Shown piece by piece: positions 49,149 to 58,444 of a stretch of DNA of 64,000 nucleotides (within the stretch, counting starts at the first letter, position 1; every line of letters begins with the position of its first letter). The stretch is from positions 430,362 through 494,361 of the forward strand of contig NZ_JQCD01000024.1 of assembly GCF_001437425.1 (NCBI RefSeq), in the 5' to 3' direction. A model generated the notes under the pieces. The model was not told the DNA's origin. It made no database searches and saw nothing but the letters and a program-made list of their open reading frames with translations. The position numbers and the translations under genes were made by a program. The DNA comes from Weissella minor. GTDB taxonomy: Bacteria; Bacillota; Bacilli; Lactobacillales; Lactobacillaceae.

Positions 49149-49904
49149 TTATTTCCCGGAATTTCGGTTTTGCTGATGAAAGATAAGTAAAGTAAATGGC
49201 AAAACTAAAACCACACCGAGTATTGAATACATCAATGACAACACTGCTGATGTGAATAATTTCGTATTAAATATCTCAGCAAAACTGTAGTTCAGACGTG
49301 TAAATAGTAAGGATAAACTCAAAAAATCTGCTAAGTAACCAAACAAAACAGTGTTAACAGCTGTCCCAACAATTTCACGACCTAAGCCTTGACCTGCGTG
49401 AATAATCTGAGACAAATTGGCATCCGGTTGATCTTGTTTTAATTCATTTAACCCAGCCGCGATGGCAACTGCAGCTTCAGCAATCGCCCCCAGCGTTGCT
49501 AATAAGGCTGCACAAATGCCAAGCGTGGCAAACGGCACATTGATCCCTAATGACAAGCCCTCAAGTGCTTCACTATTTTCAACAGAGAAGCCTGCTGATA
49601 GTGACAGATACTCTGTTGGGACGATTACGAGTAATAATAAAATCATCACGATAAAACTGACCGTCAAAGCTAAGCTTGTTGTATTTTCATTAGACCCCGT
49701 GCTAATGATGGTAATGGTCAATATAATGCCACCACCAATCATTAAGACCCAAAAAGGATTAAAAGAAAAGCTGATTAAAGTAATGATACAAGCTAAGACA
49801 AAAAAGTTAATCCATAGACTAACAAAAGCGCCCAGCCCTTTTCCACCACCAATTAAGACCATTAAGACAAATAAAATCAGTGCTAATGCGATGGTAACTG
49901 TCAT
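49149..49904 (-). CDS. YibE/F-family membrane protein, short paralogue
   Basis: A 251-residue protein with about seven membrane helices and the YibE/F pattern (GIGALLATLGAIAEAAVAIAAG-type segment near 130-150; ELKQDQPDANLSQIIHAGQGLGREIVG). Its start overlaps the longer paralogue by 4 bases. YibE/F proteins are of unknown function; a transport role is assumed. The pair follows dnaI directly, so it may be read through from the replication operon. Confidence 0.82.
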   Translation of the reverse strand: MTVTIALALILFVLMVLIGGGKGLGAFVSLWINFFVLACIITLISFSFNPFWVLMIGGGIILTITIISTGSNENTTSLALTVSFIVMILLLLVIVPTEYLSLSAGFSVENSEALEGLSLGINVPFATLGICAALLATLGAIAEAAVAIAAGLNELKQDQPDANLSQIIHAGQGLGREIVGTAVNTVLFGYLADFLSLSLLFTRLNYSFAEIFNTKLFTSAVLSLMYSILGVVLVLPFTLLIFHQQNRNSGK

Positions 49905-51025
49905 AGCTGGCCTCCTTTATTTTGTAGAGAGCGGAACGTCATAAGCTTAAAACACATCAAGCCAATGGGTACTGTCAAAACAATCCCAATCGCACTAATT
50001 AACGTTTGTAGCATACCAATCGATAAATTCGTCATATACGTAAATGACCAGGAATTACCATTTCTCAAATACAAAACTGCCATTGGCAATTGTTCAGCAA
50101 TGAAAATAAGAAACAAGACATTGTTAAGTGCGCCAAAAATTTCACCACCAATATTTCGTCCTGCTTTAATTAATTCTTTACTTGAAATATTTGGACGTTC
50201 GCGTTGCATCGAAAATAATGTTGCCGTCATATCAGTTGCTTCATCCATCACGGCGCCTAATACACCGACCAAGGTCATCGCCATAAACAAGGTACTTGGA
50301 TTGTCGGTGACAAATTCCATATGTTCATAGTAGACACCTTGATTATGTAACAACATAAACACAATTTTACTAATCAAGAGTGTCACCGCACTTGTCAGTA
50401 AGACCGTCATTACAATTGTCCATGTCTGTCTTGATTTAAACCCCATCAATAAACCTAAGGTAAACAAAGTCGTTAAAATGGCAAAAGGAATAAAGACCAC
50501 GAATAAATTACTATGCGGGATTGCGATGTTAAGGAAGATAAAACAAATAAATAAGGCCACATTCAGTCCTAAAGTGAGTAGCATGATTCGGCCATGACGA
50601 CCCATTAAAATCGTCATCACCCCTAATACCAATACCATAAATGGTACCCATAATAAATCGTGACGGACATTTTTTACGGACCAATTCATATTTGAATCGT
50701 GGGTTAAGAACACTTGTTGTCCCTGCTTTAATTTAACGTTTAAAGCACCTGACTCATCATAATCATTGGTTAATCGGATCGTCTTACCTCGATCATTCGT
50801 ATTCAATAATTTTGTCTCTATTGTTTGTTTGTATGTCTCAACGCGATTACCGTAAGGGTCAGATTGTTGTCCAGTCGTATCCGTTTGAACTGATGTAATT
50901 TTAGCAATTGGATCATGATACAATTGCGCATTTGTCGCAAAAAAACATGCCGTTACTGCCACTAGCGCAATTAAGGCTAGCCAAGAACGCCATGTTTTTT
51001 TGAAATAATTTAATATCATTTGCAT
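49901..51025 (-). CDS. YibE/F-family membrane protein, long paralogue
   Basis: A 374-residue protein. An N-terminal helix (about 13-32) leads to an extracellular domain of about 90 residues, followed by about seven membrane helices with VGVLGAVMDEATDMTATLFSM and ISSKELIKAGRNIGGE, the YibE/F core. The first codon overlaps the dnaI stop by one base (TAATG). With its short paralogue it probably forms a heteromeric membrane complex; the function is unknown. Confidence 0.83.
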   Translation of the reverse strand: MQMILNYFKKTWRSWLALIALVAVTACFFATNAQLYHDPIAKITSVQTDTTGQQSDPYGNRVETYKQTIETKLLNTNDRGKTIRLTNDYDESGALNVKLKQGQQVFLTHDSNMNWSVKNVRHDLLWVPFMVLVLGVMTILMGRHGRIMLLTLGLNVALFICFIFLNIAIPHSNLFVVFIPFAILTTLFTLGLLMGFKSRQTWTIVMTVLLTSAVTLLISKIVFMLLHNQGVYYEHMEFVTDNPSTLFMAMTLVGVLGAVMDEATDMTATLFSMQRERPNISSKELIKAGRNIGGEIFGALNNVLFLIFIAEQLPMAVLYLRNGNSWSFTYMTNLSIGMLQTLISAIGIVLTVPIGLMCFKLMTFRSLQNKGGQL

Positions 51026-51972
51026 TAGTGCACCCGTTTATTTTCACCAAACATGGCTACTTCTTCAGAAAGGAAACGAATTCTTTGCATTAACCGTTCT
51101 GCTTTAAGAGGTTCATTTCCATCTTTTGTATGGGTCAAGTGTTCCTTTTCAAGCTGATTCATTGAAAAATTAGATGTAAAGAAAGTTGATAATTCATTTT
51201 GCATACGATATTCCAAAATCGCGCTTAAAATATCATCTCGTAGCCATGAGGTTAATGATTCCGCACCAATATCATCTAAAACCAAAATTGAGGCTTTTTG
51301 AACCACTTCTAATCGTTTTTGATTGTCAATTGTCGGATTACTGATACCGTTTCGCAGTTCAATTGCAAAACTTGGAAAGTGAACTAATGTCACTGGTTGC
51401 CCGATATCAGCAAATGAATTGGCCATAGCTCCCATGAGATGTGTTTTACCAACACCATATGGTCCATGAATATATAAACCACGATGATATTCTTGCGGAT
51501 TTGCTTGATAATTTGAGATAAAATCAATCACTTTACCAATCACATGGCTTTGATCAGAAGATGGATTGGCAAAATCGCTCAACGTCGCCCGACTAATTAA
51601 CTTTGGCATTTGAACTGCATGCACCAACTCTTGTTGTTCACGTTGTTGCTGCGCCCGGATTGTCGATTGGCTTGGTTGATATAACACGGTTATTTTTCCA
51701 TCAATAAAGTCTAAAACAGGTTCATACCCGGTATGCACCGATTCATTTTCTGGCTTACGCTTTTGTGTATAGAATTCATATAAAGTTGCAAAATCCCGAA
51801 GGACGATATCATTTGTCAATTCATTTTGGTGGGCATTAAAGAACTGGTTAATTTCTTGATCAGATAACACCGTTTTTTGAATATCAGCGTAACGCGTATT
51901 CATATTGTTTTCTCGCATGCTTTTTTTCAATGCTTGACCAACATCAAGTGGTTGATTTTCAAAATCTGGCAT
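51025..51972 (-). CDS. dnaI: Primosomal helicase loader DnaI
   Basis: DnaI is the AAA+ loader of the replicative helicase DnaC. The 315-residue protein has an N-terminal helicase-binding part, Walker A GPYGVGKTHLMG (about 171-182), Walker B ILVLDDIGAESL (about 232) and the sensor segment FFTSNFSMNQLE. ATG follows GGAGG at 9-10 bases. It lies 5 bases after dnaB, the conserved dnaB-dnaI order in Firmicutes. thrS, which often follows, is absent; YibE/F genes come instead. Confidence 0.93.
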   Translation of the reverse strand: MPDFENQPLDVGQALKKSMRENNMNTRYADIQKTVLSDQEINQFFNAHQNELTNDIVLRDFATLYEFYTQKRKPENESVHTGYEPVLDFIDGKITVLYQPSQSTIRAQQQREQQELVHAVQMPKLISRATLSDFANPSSDQSHVIGKVIDFISNYQANPQEYHRGLYIHGPYGVGKTHLMGAMANSFADIGQPVTLVHFPSFAIELRNGISNPTIDNQKRLEVVQKASILVLDDIGAESLTSWLRDDILSAILEYRMQNELSTFFTSNFSMNQLEKEHLTHTKDGNEPLKAERLMQRIRFLSEEVAMFGENKRVH

Positions 51973-51977
51973 CGTTG

Positions 51978-53315
51978 TTAGTCCTCCTGCTTTGTTTTTT
52001 GCGCTGATAGAAATGCATCTAACTTACGCTTTGCTTCAGCTTGTTCAGTCGAGCTTGCAGCAGCTTGTTCCCGTTGCTTTTCCCAATCAGGACGGGTCTC
52101 ATTTTTAAGTGAACGATTATTATTATATCGTCGATTGTTATTACCCGTTTGTTGTGACTGATTTTTTTGACGCGCCTGAAGATACTTTAAAGCTCCTTCG
52201 GCTGTTTTAATCCCCGCTTGCGTCCAATCGTTCACAATTGTTTGCATGAGATTACGACTAATGGACGTTCTTTTTTGCCCAACTGTCAATTCATACAATA
52301 AAACATTAATGACTTCATTAGGGAGACGATTTAATTGAGCAATATCTTGTAATGTTTTCAATTCAGAATCAGTTACAAAGCCCCCTTTTTCTTGGCGTAA
52401 AGCCTTCAAATACGTAACTGGAGCAAGCGTTTTAACTTGCTGTAAGAATTGTTCCGTTGCGTTTTTAGGCTTTGACTGACTTGGTTGTTCGCTAACCTCG
52501 CCATTCGTTGTAGGCGTTACTTGACTAGCATCTTGACGTTGTGTTTCAAGCGTTTGCTTACTTAAGCTTCTGCGAATACCCGCCATATCAATCGTATTAT
52601 CTTTGGTTAAGTTCTGTTGAATAAGTCGGACTAATGCAACATCATCTAAACCATATAGCTCTTTTTCAATCACTAAAGCTGCTTCGTTTTCCTTTAATGT
52701 TCGTGTTGAAACATTGAACGAACGTAACATATTGGCCATCAGGTCAATATCCAGATGCTTTTTCTCGGATGTATTTTGTTTTTCAATAGGTTGCGATACA
52801 GTTTTTTCAACTGGCGCTTTGATTCGCTTAAATCGCTCCATGCCAACTAAATCAAAGAAAGAAGCTGTCACATTTTTTCCTTCAATCTTAGGCGTAACCG
52901 GAATTGTGTCAGCCACAAGCTTTTGTAAAGTATCTTCACCTAGATAATGTGCTAACAAACTCGCCAGTGTATCATCAGCCAAAAAGGCACGTGTTGACAT
53001 TGGCTCTAGCACTTCATAAACCCACTGTGTACCTGTCGTTAAATCTTGTCGATAAGTTCGTAAGAGTCCCATTCCTTCTAAACGCGCACGCGCATCTAAA
53101 AATGAATGATGGGTTAACCCGGCTTGATCTAGTAGCTCTGTATGCGTAAATGCACGATTCTTATCATGCGGATAACATGCAAGTGTCATATACAGTGTGA
53201 AAGCTTCATGACCAATAATAGGTAAATAAACCTGCGTTAAAGATCGAATATTGGGTAATGTTAATTCCGTTTGTGACACAACATGATAGCGTTGTGCTAA
53301 AGCAAATTCACTCAT
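51978..53315 (-). CDS. dnaB: Replication initiation/membrane attachment protein DnaB
   Basis: Firmicutes DnaB works with DnaD and DnaI to load the helicase. The start used is ATG 53313-53315 with AAAGGAGG upstream, giving 445 residues; a longer frame would overlap coaE and lacks a site. The N-terminal winged-helix part (1-130; LTLPNIRSLTQVYLPIIG) is followed by a linker and two DnaD/DnaB2-like domains (about 190-270 and 305-385). The C-terminal tail is basic and Asn/Arg/Gln-rich. nrdR, which commonly lies between coaE and dnaB, is missing here. Confidence 0.9.
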   Translation of the reverse strand: MSEFALAQRYHVVSQTELTLPNIRSLTQVYLPIIGHEAFTLYMTLACYPHDKNRAFTHTELLDQAGLTHHSFLDARARLEGMGLLRTYRQDLTTGTQWVYEVLEPMSTRAFLADDTLASLLAHYLGEDTLQKLVADTIPVTPKIEGKNVTASFFDLVGMERFKRIKAPVEKTVSQPIEKQNTSEKKHLDIDLMANMLRSFNVSTRTLKENEAALVIEKELYGLDDVALVRLIQQNLTKDNTIDMAGIRRSLSKQTLETQRQDASQVTPTTNGEVSEQPSQSKPKNATEQFLQQVKTLAPVTYLKALRQEKGGFVTDSELKTLQDIAQLNRLPNEVINVLLYELTVGQKRTSISRNLMQTIVNDWTQAGIKTAEGALKYLQARQKNQSQQTGNNNRRYNNNRSLKNETRPDWEKQREQAAASSTEQAEAKRKLDAFLSAQKTKQED

Positions 53316-53337
53316 AGTCGACCTCCTTTTATATGGA

Positions 53338-53934
53338 CTAAGATTTAATGGCCTCCAATAATTCATCTACTTGCGCATATGTATGCTCCAAGGTAGATGA
53401 ATTATCAATTAAAAAGTCAGCCATTGCTTGTTTTTTAGCCAATGGCATTTGTGCATGGATTCTATGCCAAGCTTCAGGCTCATCCAACTGATTCCGGTTC
53501 ATTAATCGTTTCAATTGGGTCTTTTCGTCAATTGTGACTAAAGCAACACCGTCATATGCCATCCCTTGGTTACTTTCAAATAGCAATGGAATATCTAATA
53601 CCACCAAGGGCACTCCTTGACTCTCAAGTTCAGCTAATTGACGTTCAAATTCAGCATATACGCGTGGATGTGTGATTTGATTTAACTTCTCACGAGCATC
53701 GTTGTCATTGAAAACAAGCGCACCTAATTTTTTACGATTTAATTGACCATCAAAACTGACCATCCCCGGTCCAAACGCCCTGACAATCTCTTTTAAAGCT
53801 GGCTGTCCATCCGCCGTGATTTGATAAGCAATTAAATCGGCATCAATCACAGGTAAACCCTTTTCTTCTTGTAAATACTTTGAAACCGTTGATTTTCCAG
53901 TTGCAATCCCACCTGTTAATCCTAACTTATACAT
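53338..53934 (-). CDS. coaE: Dephospho-CoA kinase
   Basis: Last step of coenzyme A synthesis. The 198-residue P-loop kinase has GLTGGIATGKSTVSKYL at the N-terminus, the DADLIAYQ motif, HPRVYAEFE and LDIPLLFES (substrate lid). Ribosome site AAAGGG. It starts 3 bases after mutM, the standard mutM-coaE pair. Confidence 0.95.
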   Translation of the reverse strand: MYKLGLTGGIATGKSTVSKYLQEEKGLPVIDADLIAYQITADGQPALKEIVRAFGPGMVSFDGQLNRKKLGALVFNDNDAREKLNQITHPRVYAEFERQLAELESQGVPLVVLDIPLLFESNQGMAYDGVALVTIDEKTQLKRLMNRNQLDEPEAWHRIHAQMPLAKKQAMADFLIDNSSTLEHTYAQVDELLEAIKS

Positions 53935-53937
53935 GAC

Positions 53938-54771
53938 TTAATCCCTTTCTACTTGGCAATGTGGACAAAATGTTGTTCCGCGTTGTGCTACTTTAATTTT
54001 CTCGAGTGCTGTCCCACAACGTAAACATGGTTCTCCGGCACGTCCATAAACCTCTAATTCATTCTGAAATTCGCCAGCCTCACCAAACACATTTGTAAAA
54101 CTATGTACGGTTGTGCCGTGATGTTCAATTGAACGTGTCATTTCCGCAATGATTTTATTCCTTAAGGTATGAATTTCATCATCAGTCAGGGCATTAACGT
54201 GCGTCTTAGGATGAATCTTGCTCTGCCATAACGTTTCATCGGCATAAATATTTCCGATACCGGCAATATGGCTTTGATCTAGTAAAAACGGCTTGATACG
54301 CGCGTTTGATTTATTAAAAATGCGCTTCATATACGCAAAGTCCAAAGCATCTTCCGTTGGTTCTGGGCCAAGGGTTGAAAGGCCTGGAACCTGGTCCAGT
54401 TGCGTGTTGGGAACAACCGTCATCCGGCCAAACTTACGTGTATCGCGGTAAAACAAATCCACGGCATCGTCAAGGTGAAAAGTGACAAGATCGTGCTTCC
54501 CTGGCTCAGTCCCGCGTGGCACGGTATAATACGACCCTTCCATGCGTAAATGCGATACCATCGTTAGCTCACCTGAAAAGCGGAAAAGGAGATACTTTCC
54601 ACGCCGATCAATACGTTCAATCTTGCGCCCTGCTAATTCAGCGTCGAATTCCTCAGGTGTTAAATTACTGACGGTCTTTGGCCAACGAACCTCCGTTGAT
54701 TCTATGACATGACCTTTCACAAGACGTGTTAACCCACGTCTAACAGTTTCGACTTCGGGTAGTTCGGGCAT
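53938..54771 (-). CDS. mutM: Formamidopyrimidine-DNA glycosylase
   Basis: Removes 8-oxoguanine and opened purines from DNA and cleaves the abasic site. The start must be ATG 54769-54771, because the catalytic amine is Pro-2 of MPELPEVET; a frame beginning 9 codons earlier is not used. AAAGGAG lies upstream. The 277-residue product has the NIYADE H2TH region (about 172) and the C-terminal zinc finger with two CxxC pairs (CLRC, CPHC). polA, the usual upstream neighbour, is absent, and an accessory region begins instead. Confidence 0.96.
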   Translation of the reverse strand: MPELPEVETVRRGLTRLVKGHVIESTEVRWPKTVSNLTPEEFDAELAGRKIERIDRRGKYLLFRFSGELTMVSHLRMEGSYYTVPRGTEPGKHDLVTFHLDDAVDLFYRDTRKFGRMTVVPNTQLDQVPGLSTLGPEPTEDALDFAYMKRIFNKSNARIKPFLLDQSHIAGIGNIYADETLWQSKIHPKTHVNALTDDEIHTLRNKIIAEMTRSIEHHGTTVHSFTNVFGEAGEFQNELEVYGRAGEPCLRCGTALEKIKVAQRGTTFCPHCQVERD

Positions 54772-55170
54772 TAGGTTCTCCTTTCTTTGATATATCAACG
54801 TTTTATTGTTAATAGGCTAACTTTTAGGCTAACCATCCAACTATGTATTTTTGTTACGTCCTTTATGATTTATTTCTTCATAATTATACTACATGTTTTT
54901 AATCTATGTTGGTAAGTTTGTCGAGTGTTCTGAATTCACTCATCTTATCAGTAACTACTGTTAATTCTTTTCAAGTAACGTGTGTATTCTTCAGACAGCA
55001 AAAACTACATGTGTGTTTGAGTCAAGTCTACTGTTCCATGAATATTTATTTTAAACTTAGTTGAAAATTTAAGCAGATAATTGCCATTTCTAGAATATTT
55101 ATATAAAATTAGTTAGTGGAATACATACGTGCAAAACCGAACTACGTTAAAAGCTGTAGGAGTTAGGAAA
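54772..55170. other. Intergenic boundary region upstream of mutM
   Basis: About 400 AT-rich bases with no gene I can support. It holds a direct repeat TAGGCTAAC (two copies, about 54812 and 54826) and, on the minus strand at about 54960-55010, a short open stretch (SEEYTRYLKRINSSY then stop) that looks like the last residues of a lost gene. It marks the edge between the conserved chromosome and the accessory region. Confidence 0.45.
55147..55163 (+). repeat. 17-base shared leader, copy 1
   Basis: TTAAAAGCTGTAGGAGT, containing the AGGAG ribosome site of the gene starting at 55171. An identical copy precedes the gene at 63603. Confidence 0.8.
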
Positions 55171-56067
55171 ATGGCAAAAGGCGCACGCACTGAAAAAGTA
55201 GACAGAGGATCTGAACATATCGTCCTCCCAATAATTGCTTTAGTTTTTGGGGTTATTGGATTGGTAATTTCTTGGGTACCTATCATCAATAATGCAGCAT
55301 TCTTTTTTGGGTTAATTGGTCTTATTTTGGGAATAATTTCATTAATCGTTAATAGAAAGAATGTAAAAACAATTTCTATTATTGGAACAGTAATTGCTAC
55401 TGCAGGTATGGCAATTGTACTGTTCACGCAATATCACTATTCAAATGCGCTAGATAAAGCGACATCTGAATTAAGTTCTGCAGTCAATACAGATGATGAT
55501 TCTGATTCATCGGCAACTGATAAGTCTAAGAGCGATGATTCTAGTTCAAGTAAACCTATGCCAACTGGAGAAGATACTACCCTTTCTTCAGGTAATTGGG
55601 AGGTCGGCAAGGATATTAAACCAGGTATCTATGTTTTAACTGCCCCATCTGGTTCAGGAAACGTTGATTCTGACCCAAAGAATTATGAAAATCCTTCAAT
55701 AAATATTATTTTAGGTTCTGGCGAAGAGGATCACGAAACAACAAAATATCGTGCATATCTAAATGATGGCGACCAAATTAATATTTCTGGCTTAGATACT
55801 GTAAACTTTGAAACAGATAAGCCTCTAAATAATACAAGTAATGACCAATATATCAGTGGTCAATATAAAGTTGGAACAGATATCAAACCTGGGCGATATA
55901 AAATCAGTGCTGTATCAGGATCAGGAAATTTGATAACTGACGGTAGTGTTAATGAGATTCTTTCTACAGAGCCCGACGATGGTGAAGTAGCATCTACCAC
56001 TGTTAATCTTAAGAATGGTGAAGTGTTGAACTCAGATGTGCAAATGATTCAACTAGAAGAACAGTAG
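55171..56067 (+). CDS. Membrane protein with two extracellular SGSGN-type repeats
   Basis: The ATG at 55171 has AGGAG 8 bases upstream. The 298-residue product has a short basic start, three membrane helices in the first 95 residues (a DUF4190-like arrangement; LPIIALVFGVIGLVIS is the first), a Ser/Asp-rich linker, and two copies of a domain starting VGKDIKPGIYVLTAPSGSGN (about 160) and VGTDIKPGRYKISAVSGSGN (about 250). Such domains occur in surface or phage-associated proteins of lactic acid bacteria. The function is unknown. It is the first plus-strand gene of the accessory region and shares its leader with the gene at 63603. Confidence 0.72.
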   Translation: MAKGARTEKVDRGSEHIVLPIIALVFGVIGLVISWVPIINNAAFFFGLIGLILGIISLIVNRKNVKTISIIGTVIATAGMAIVLFTQYHYSNALDKATSELSSAVNTDDDSDSSATDKSKSDDSSSSKPMPTGEDTTLSSGNWEVGKDIKPGIYVLTAPSGSGNVDSDPKNYENPSINIILGSGEEDHETTKYRAYLNDGDQINISGLDTVNFETDKPLNNTSNDQYISGQYKVGTDIKPGRYKISAVSGSGNLITDGSVNEILSTEPDDGEVASTTVNLKNGEVLNSDVQMIQLEEQ

Positions 56068-56180
56068 ACTCATATTTTTACAATCCAACATAATTCATAG
56101 AAACACGTCACCTTACTAGGTGGCATACATATTTAAAAAGTGAAAACGTTAAAAGGACAATCTCGCTTCTGTTTTATTTG

Positions 56181-56321
56181 AAGAAATTATGTGAGCAAGG
56201 TAGCCCAGCACCAATAAAAACTGTCCAGAAACATCTTAGATATTCAAGTATTGAAATGACTTTAAGAATTTATACTCAAATTTTGAACATGGAAAATAGT
56301 ATGGCCGAGGAATTTAAATAA
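56181..56321 (+). pseudogene. C-terminal remnant of a phage-type tyrosine integrase
   Basis: An uninterrupted 46-codon stretch reads KKLCEQGSPAPIKTVQKHL, then the SSIEMTLRIYTQI block, and ends MAEEFK-stop. This is the C-terminal tip of a phage integrase, with the nucleophile-type Tyr in RIYTQ. No start codon or upstream catalytic Arg/His region exists, and the sequence before it matches nothing. It is a decayed scrap, probably of the same prophage as the terminase genes on the other strand. Confidence 0.7.
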
Positions 56322-56389
56322 GAATATACCATTTACCTTAAGTGCAAAATCTCGTGGTAAACTTATTGCTAAACTCACCTAAAAAACAA

Positions 56390-56440
56390 TTAAAAAAGAC
56401 TGGAAGCACCCTACGTCAGGTGTTTCCAGTCTTTTTTCTT
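56390..56440. terminator. Bidirectional terminator at the end of the phage remnant
   Basis: AAAAAAGACTGGAAGCACC (56392-56410) pairs with GGTGTTTCCAGTCTTTTTT (56419-56437), one G-T or mismatch pair, with A/T runs on both sides. Confidence 0.9.
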
Positions 56441-56480
56441 TAAGGAATCTAAAAACGCCTTTCTTTCGCCTGGCGTCTGT

Positions 56481-56735
56481 TTAATCTAATAATTCAAGTT
56501 CATCTGGATTAACCTCGGTTTGATAGATCATCCACTCTCTACCATCATCGGCATCAATATCTATACTTGCAATTTCCGGATCATTATCAGCCGGATTAGT
56601 ATAATTTACCATTACTCCAATAATTTCTCGATTATCGTCAAAAGCTTTAAGTTTTAGTCGAGGTGATTTACGCCTATGATCTAACATATCAGCCCATATT
56701 GGTATTAAATCATCAAACTTAATTATTTTACTCAT
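56481..56735 (-). CDS. Small phage-associated hypothetical protein
   Basis: An 84-residue acidic protein without signal or membrane helix. The ATG has GAGG about 10 bases upstream. It is the last gene of the minus-strand phage remnant, 12 bases after a minor-head-type fragment, so it probably derives from the structural region of the same phage. I do not recognise its family. Confidence 0.55.
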   Translation of the reverse strand: MSKIIKFDDLIPIWADMLDHRRKSPRLKLKAFDDNREIIGVMVNYTNPADNDPEIASIDIDADDGREWMIYQTEVNPDELELLD

Positions 56736-56747
56736 TATCTGTAAACC

Positions 56748-56945
56748 TCAACGTGTCCGCTCTTTCTTTTTTGTAGAGTAATGTATCTTCATGCCTGTTG
56801 CTGGCTTTTCAATTCCTGTCCCTTCTTCTATTATAACGCCATGGACAGGCACATTCAAAATAGATTCAACGTTAGCTAACCTTTTTGTGGATTCACGCAA
56901 CTTACCTGTACCAGCATACTTATAAAGTAGCTCCTGTATATCCAT
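56748..56945 (-). pseudogene. Fragment resembling the C-terminus of a phage minor head protein
   Basis: A 65-residue reading frame with LLYKYAGTGKL and MKIHYSTKK. These recall the conserved ends of phage minor head proteins that carry a type-50 polymorphic-toxin-like domain (KYAGTGK ... KIHYSxKGxH). The frame extends upstream of its ATG without a stop for 18 codons (CRNYPWPTDKL). Near the end a one-base shift would continue as SGHVEVYR then stop, so the 3' end is probably frameshifted too. It abuts the truncated terL, which means portal and most of the head gene were deleted. Family assignment is from memory of the motif and is tentative. Confidence 0.45.
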
Positions 56946-56947
56946 TA

Positions 56948-57204
56948 CTAACTTATCAGTTGGCCAAGGGTAATTTCTGCATGTCTTGAACGACGTAGCT
57001 TATACGTGATGCCAAAGCACCCGACAGTAGTTGCTGAAACGGAGTGACCAATGTCAGCAGAGAACCGTAGCATCACAATTCGGTCATCATCTGGCAACTC
57101 GTCTACTCTTTGGATTGATTTAAACAAATCCATGTTATAGACATTGGTGCCTAGGCCAACAACCTCACCTAAATATAAATACCTATAGTAGTCATAGTCA
57201 TTAG
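56948..57204 (-). pseudogene. terL remnant, second part (nuclease start), in a shifted frame
   Basis: This frame continues the terminase large subunit after a one-base deletion near 57204: it reads NDYDYYRYLYLGEVVG, GTNVYNMDLF and then FSADIGHSVSATTVGCFG, the start of the nuclease domain of PBSX-type terminases. It then diverges (YKLRRSRH) and stops; about 100 residues of the nuclease are missing. An ATG at 57133 could start a 61-residue peptide, but it would have no function as terminase. Confidence 0.75.
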
Positions 57205-57864
57205 CTTTAAGGCTCTTAGGCGTTGTTGCTGTGCAACAGTAAAGCCCATTTCATCATCTAAGTATGTTGAGTGGTCCACTAGGTATTCAGAATCCTTTTT
57301 CTTACTATCCACCCACTCATTAATCCAATCATATGGATTCTTAGGCGGATTGTATGAACAGAAGATTTTTACATCATCAACACACTCTGACTTGTTACGT
57401 ATAAATATTGGGTTTGATTGGTCGAATACTTCAGAAGACTTCATGTTAGCCGCTTCTTCATACCACAGTCCAATAACATCAGTCGTCTTATCAGACTTAA
57501 GCTTATCGGGGTCATCAGCACCATAAAACAGAAAAGATGACCCAGTTTGCTTATGTGTAATTCTCATAGGACTCACATAGCTATCAAATTCATCTACTAA
57601 GTTCATCTGTGTTAAAGCCCAGTTAATCTGTTTATACACTAACGTACGCAAATTAGTCTTGTTTTCACGTACACAGACTACATTCGCCGTATGTCCTTGA
57701 ATAATCTCCTGATACATCATCATACATAGCTTAAATGCAACAACAGATGAATTAAACGAACCACGGCCACCTTTAAGAATGATGTTTGATTTCTTCGTGT
57801 TCCAAACCTTATAAAAATGTGGATTGATATTCTTAGATAGAACAAACGGTTTATCATTCATCAT
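57169..57864 (-). pseudogene. terL: Phage terminase large subunit, PBSX type, frameshifted and truncated
   Basis: The packaging motor of a tailed phage; the 231 residues here are the ATPase half. The Walker A region reads LKGGRGSFNSS, where PBSX-type enzymes have FKSS, so the ATP-binding Lys has become Asn. VIGLWYEEAAN is the Walker B region and CSYNPPKNPYDW the coupling motif. The frame breaks at about 57204 (AAGCTAAT instead of AAGGCTAAT) and resumes in the next frame. ATG with TAGGAG upstream; it overlaps terS by 11 bases. The gene is inactive on three counts. Confidence 0.85.
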
Positions 57865-58444
57865 TCAAATCTCCTAATTCACTAATATCATCAACGATAA
57901 CAGCCCTAGTTGACGTGTTATCACCCATCGACTGCGTATATTCAATCAATTGTTTACGGGCTTTATCTCGATCATGTAACTCAATATGTGGGCCATCTTT
58001 CCCAATGCTAATGTTCTTAATTAGGCTTGTGTCTATCTTGTCTTTGTCTTTAAATTGCATCCAAGACTTATGATATTTAATAGGTTCATCATTTGTATCT
58101 AGATATGCATCACCATCTGAATCTGTCGCCAACTCATCGTACTGACCAAACTCCACAAAGTCTCCAATGTCAGCTCTTGCTTCCGTAGCTAAGTCTTCCA
58201 TAAAGTCAAACATACCGACTGATAGTTCTTTAAACTTGGCTTTACTCAACTCTGAAATGGCAGATTGAACGTTAGCATTTGTTAGCATGCTTGAACCATT
58301 TACTTTAGCAACTGAATAGCTAACATCATAGACATTTATGTAAGCTTGGGTTGCATTAGCCAGTCGCACATACTCTATTGCAAAGGCTTTTTGATTATCT
58401 TTTAATTCACTCTCAGCTAAATCTTCAATCGCTTTTTGTGTCAC
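57854..58444 (-). pseudogene. terS: Phage terminase small subunit, main part (split from its HTH part)
   Basis: 196 residues of a PBSX-type small terminase: ELKDNQKAFAIEYVRLANATQAYINVYD (shown for its KDNQKAF and NATQAY motifs), then SMLTNANVQSAI and ARADIGDFVEFG. It binds the phage pac site and hands DNA to TerL. The only start available is GTG at 58444, overlapping the stop of the preceding HTH frame. In intact relatives both parts form one protein of about 265 residues, so this is probably a frameshifted gene. Confidence 0.75.

Noticed and set aside
53316-53366. Upstream extension of dnaB into coaE
   Set aside because: The extra residues lack conservation and a ribosome site, while an excellent AAAGGAGG precedes the inner ATG at 53315.
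54800-55120. Possible small gene at the mutM-upstream edge (minus frame ending in YLKRINSSY)
   Set aside because: The frame is closed by a stop 18 codons upstream and has no start; it is at most the last codons of a lost gene.
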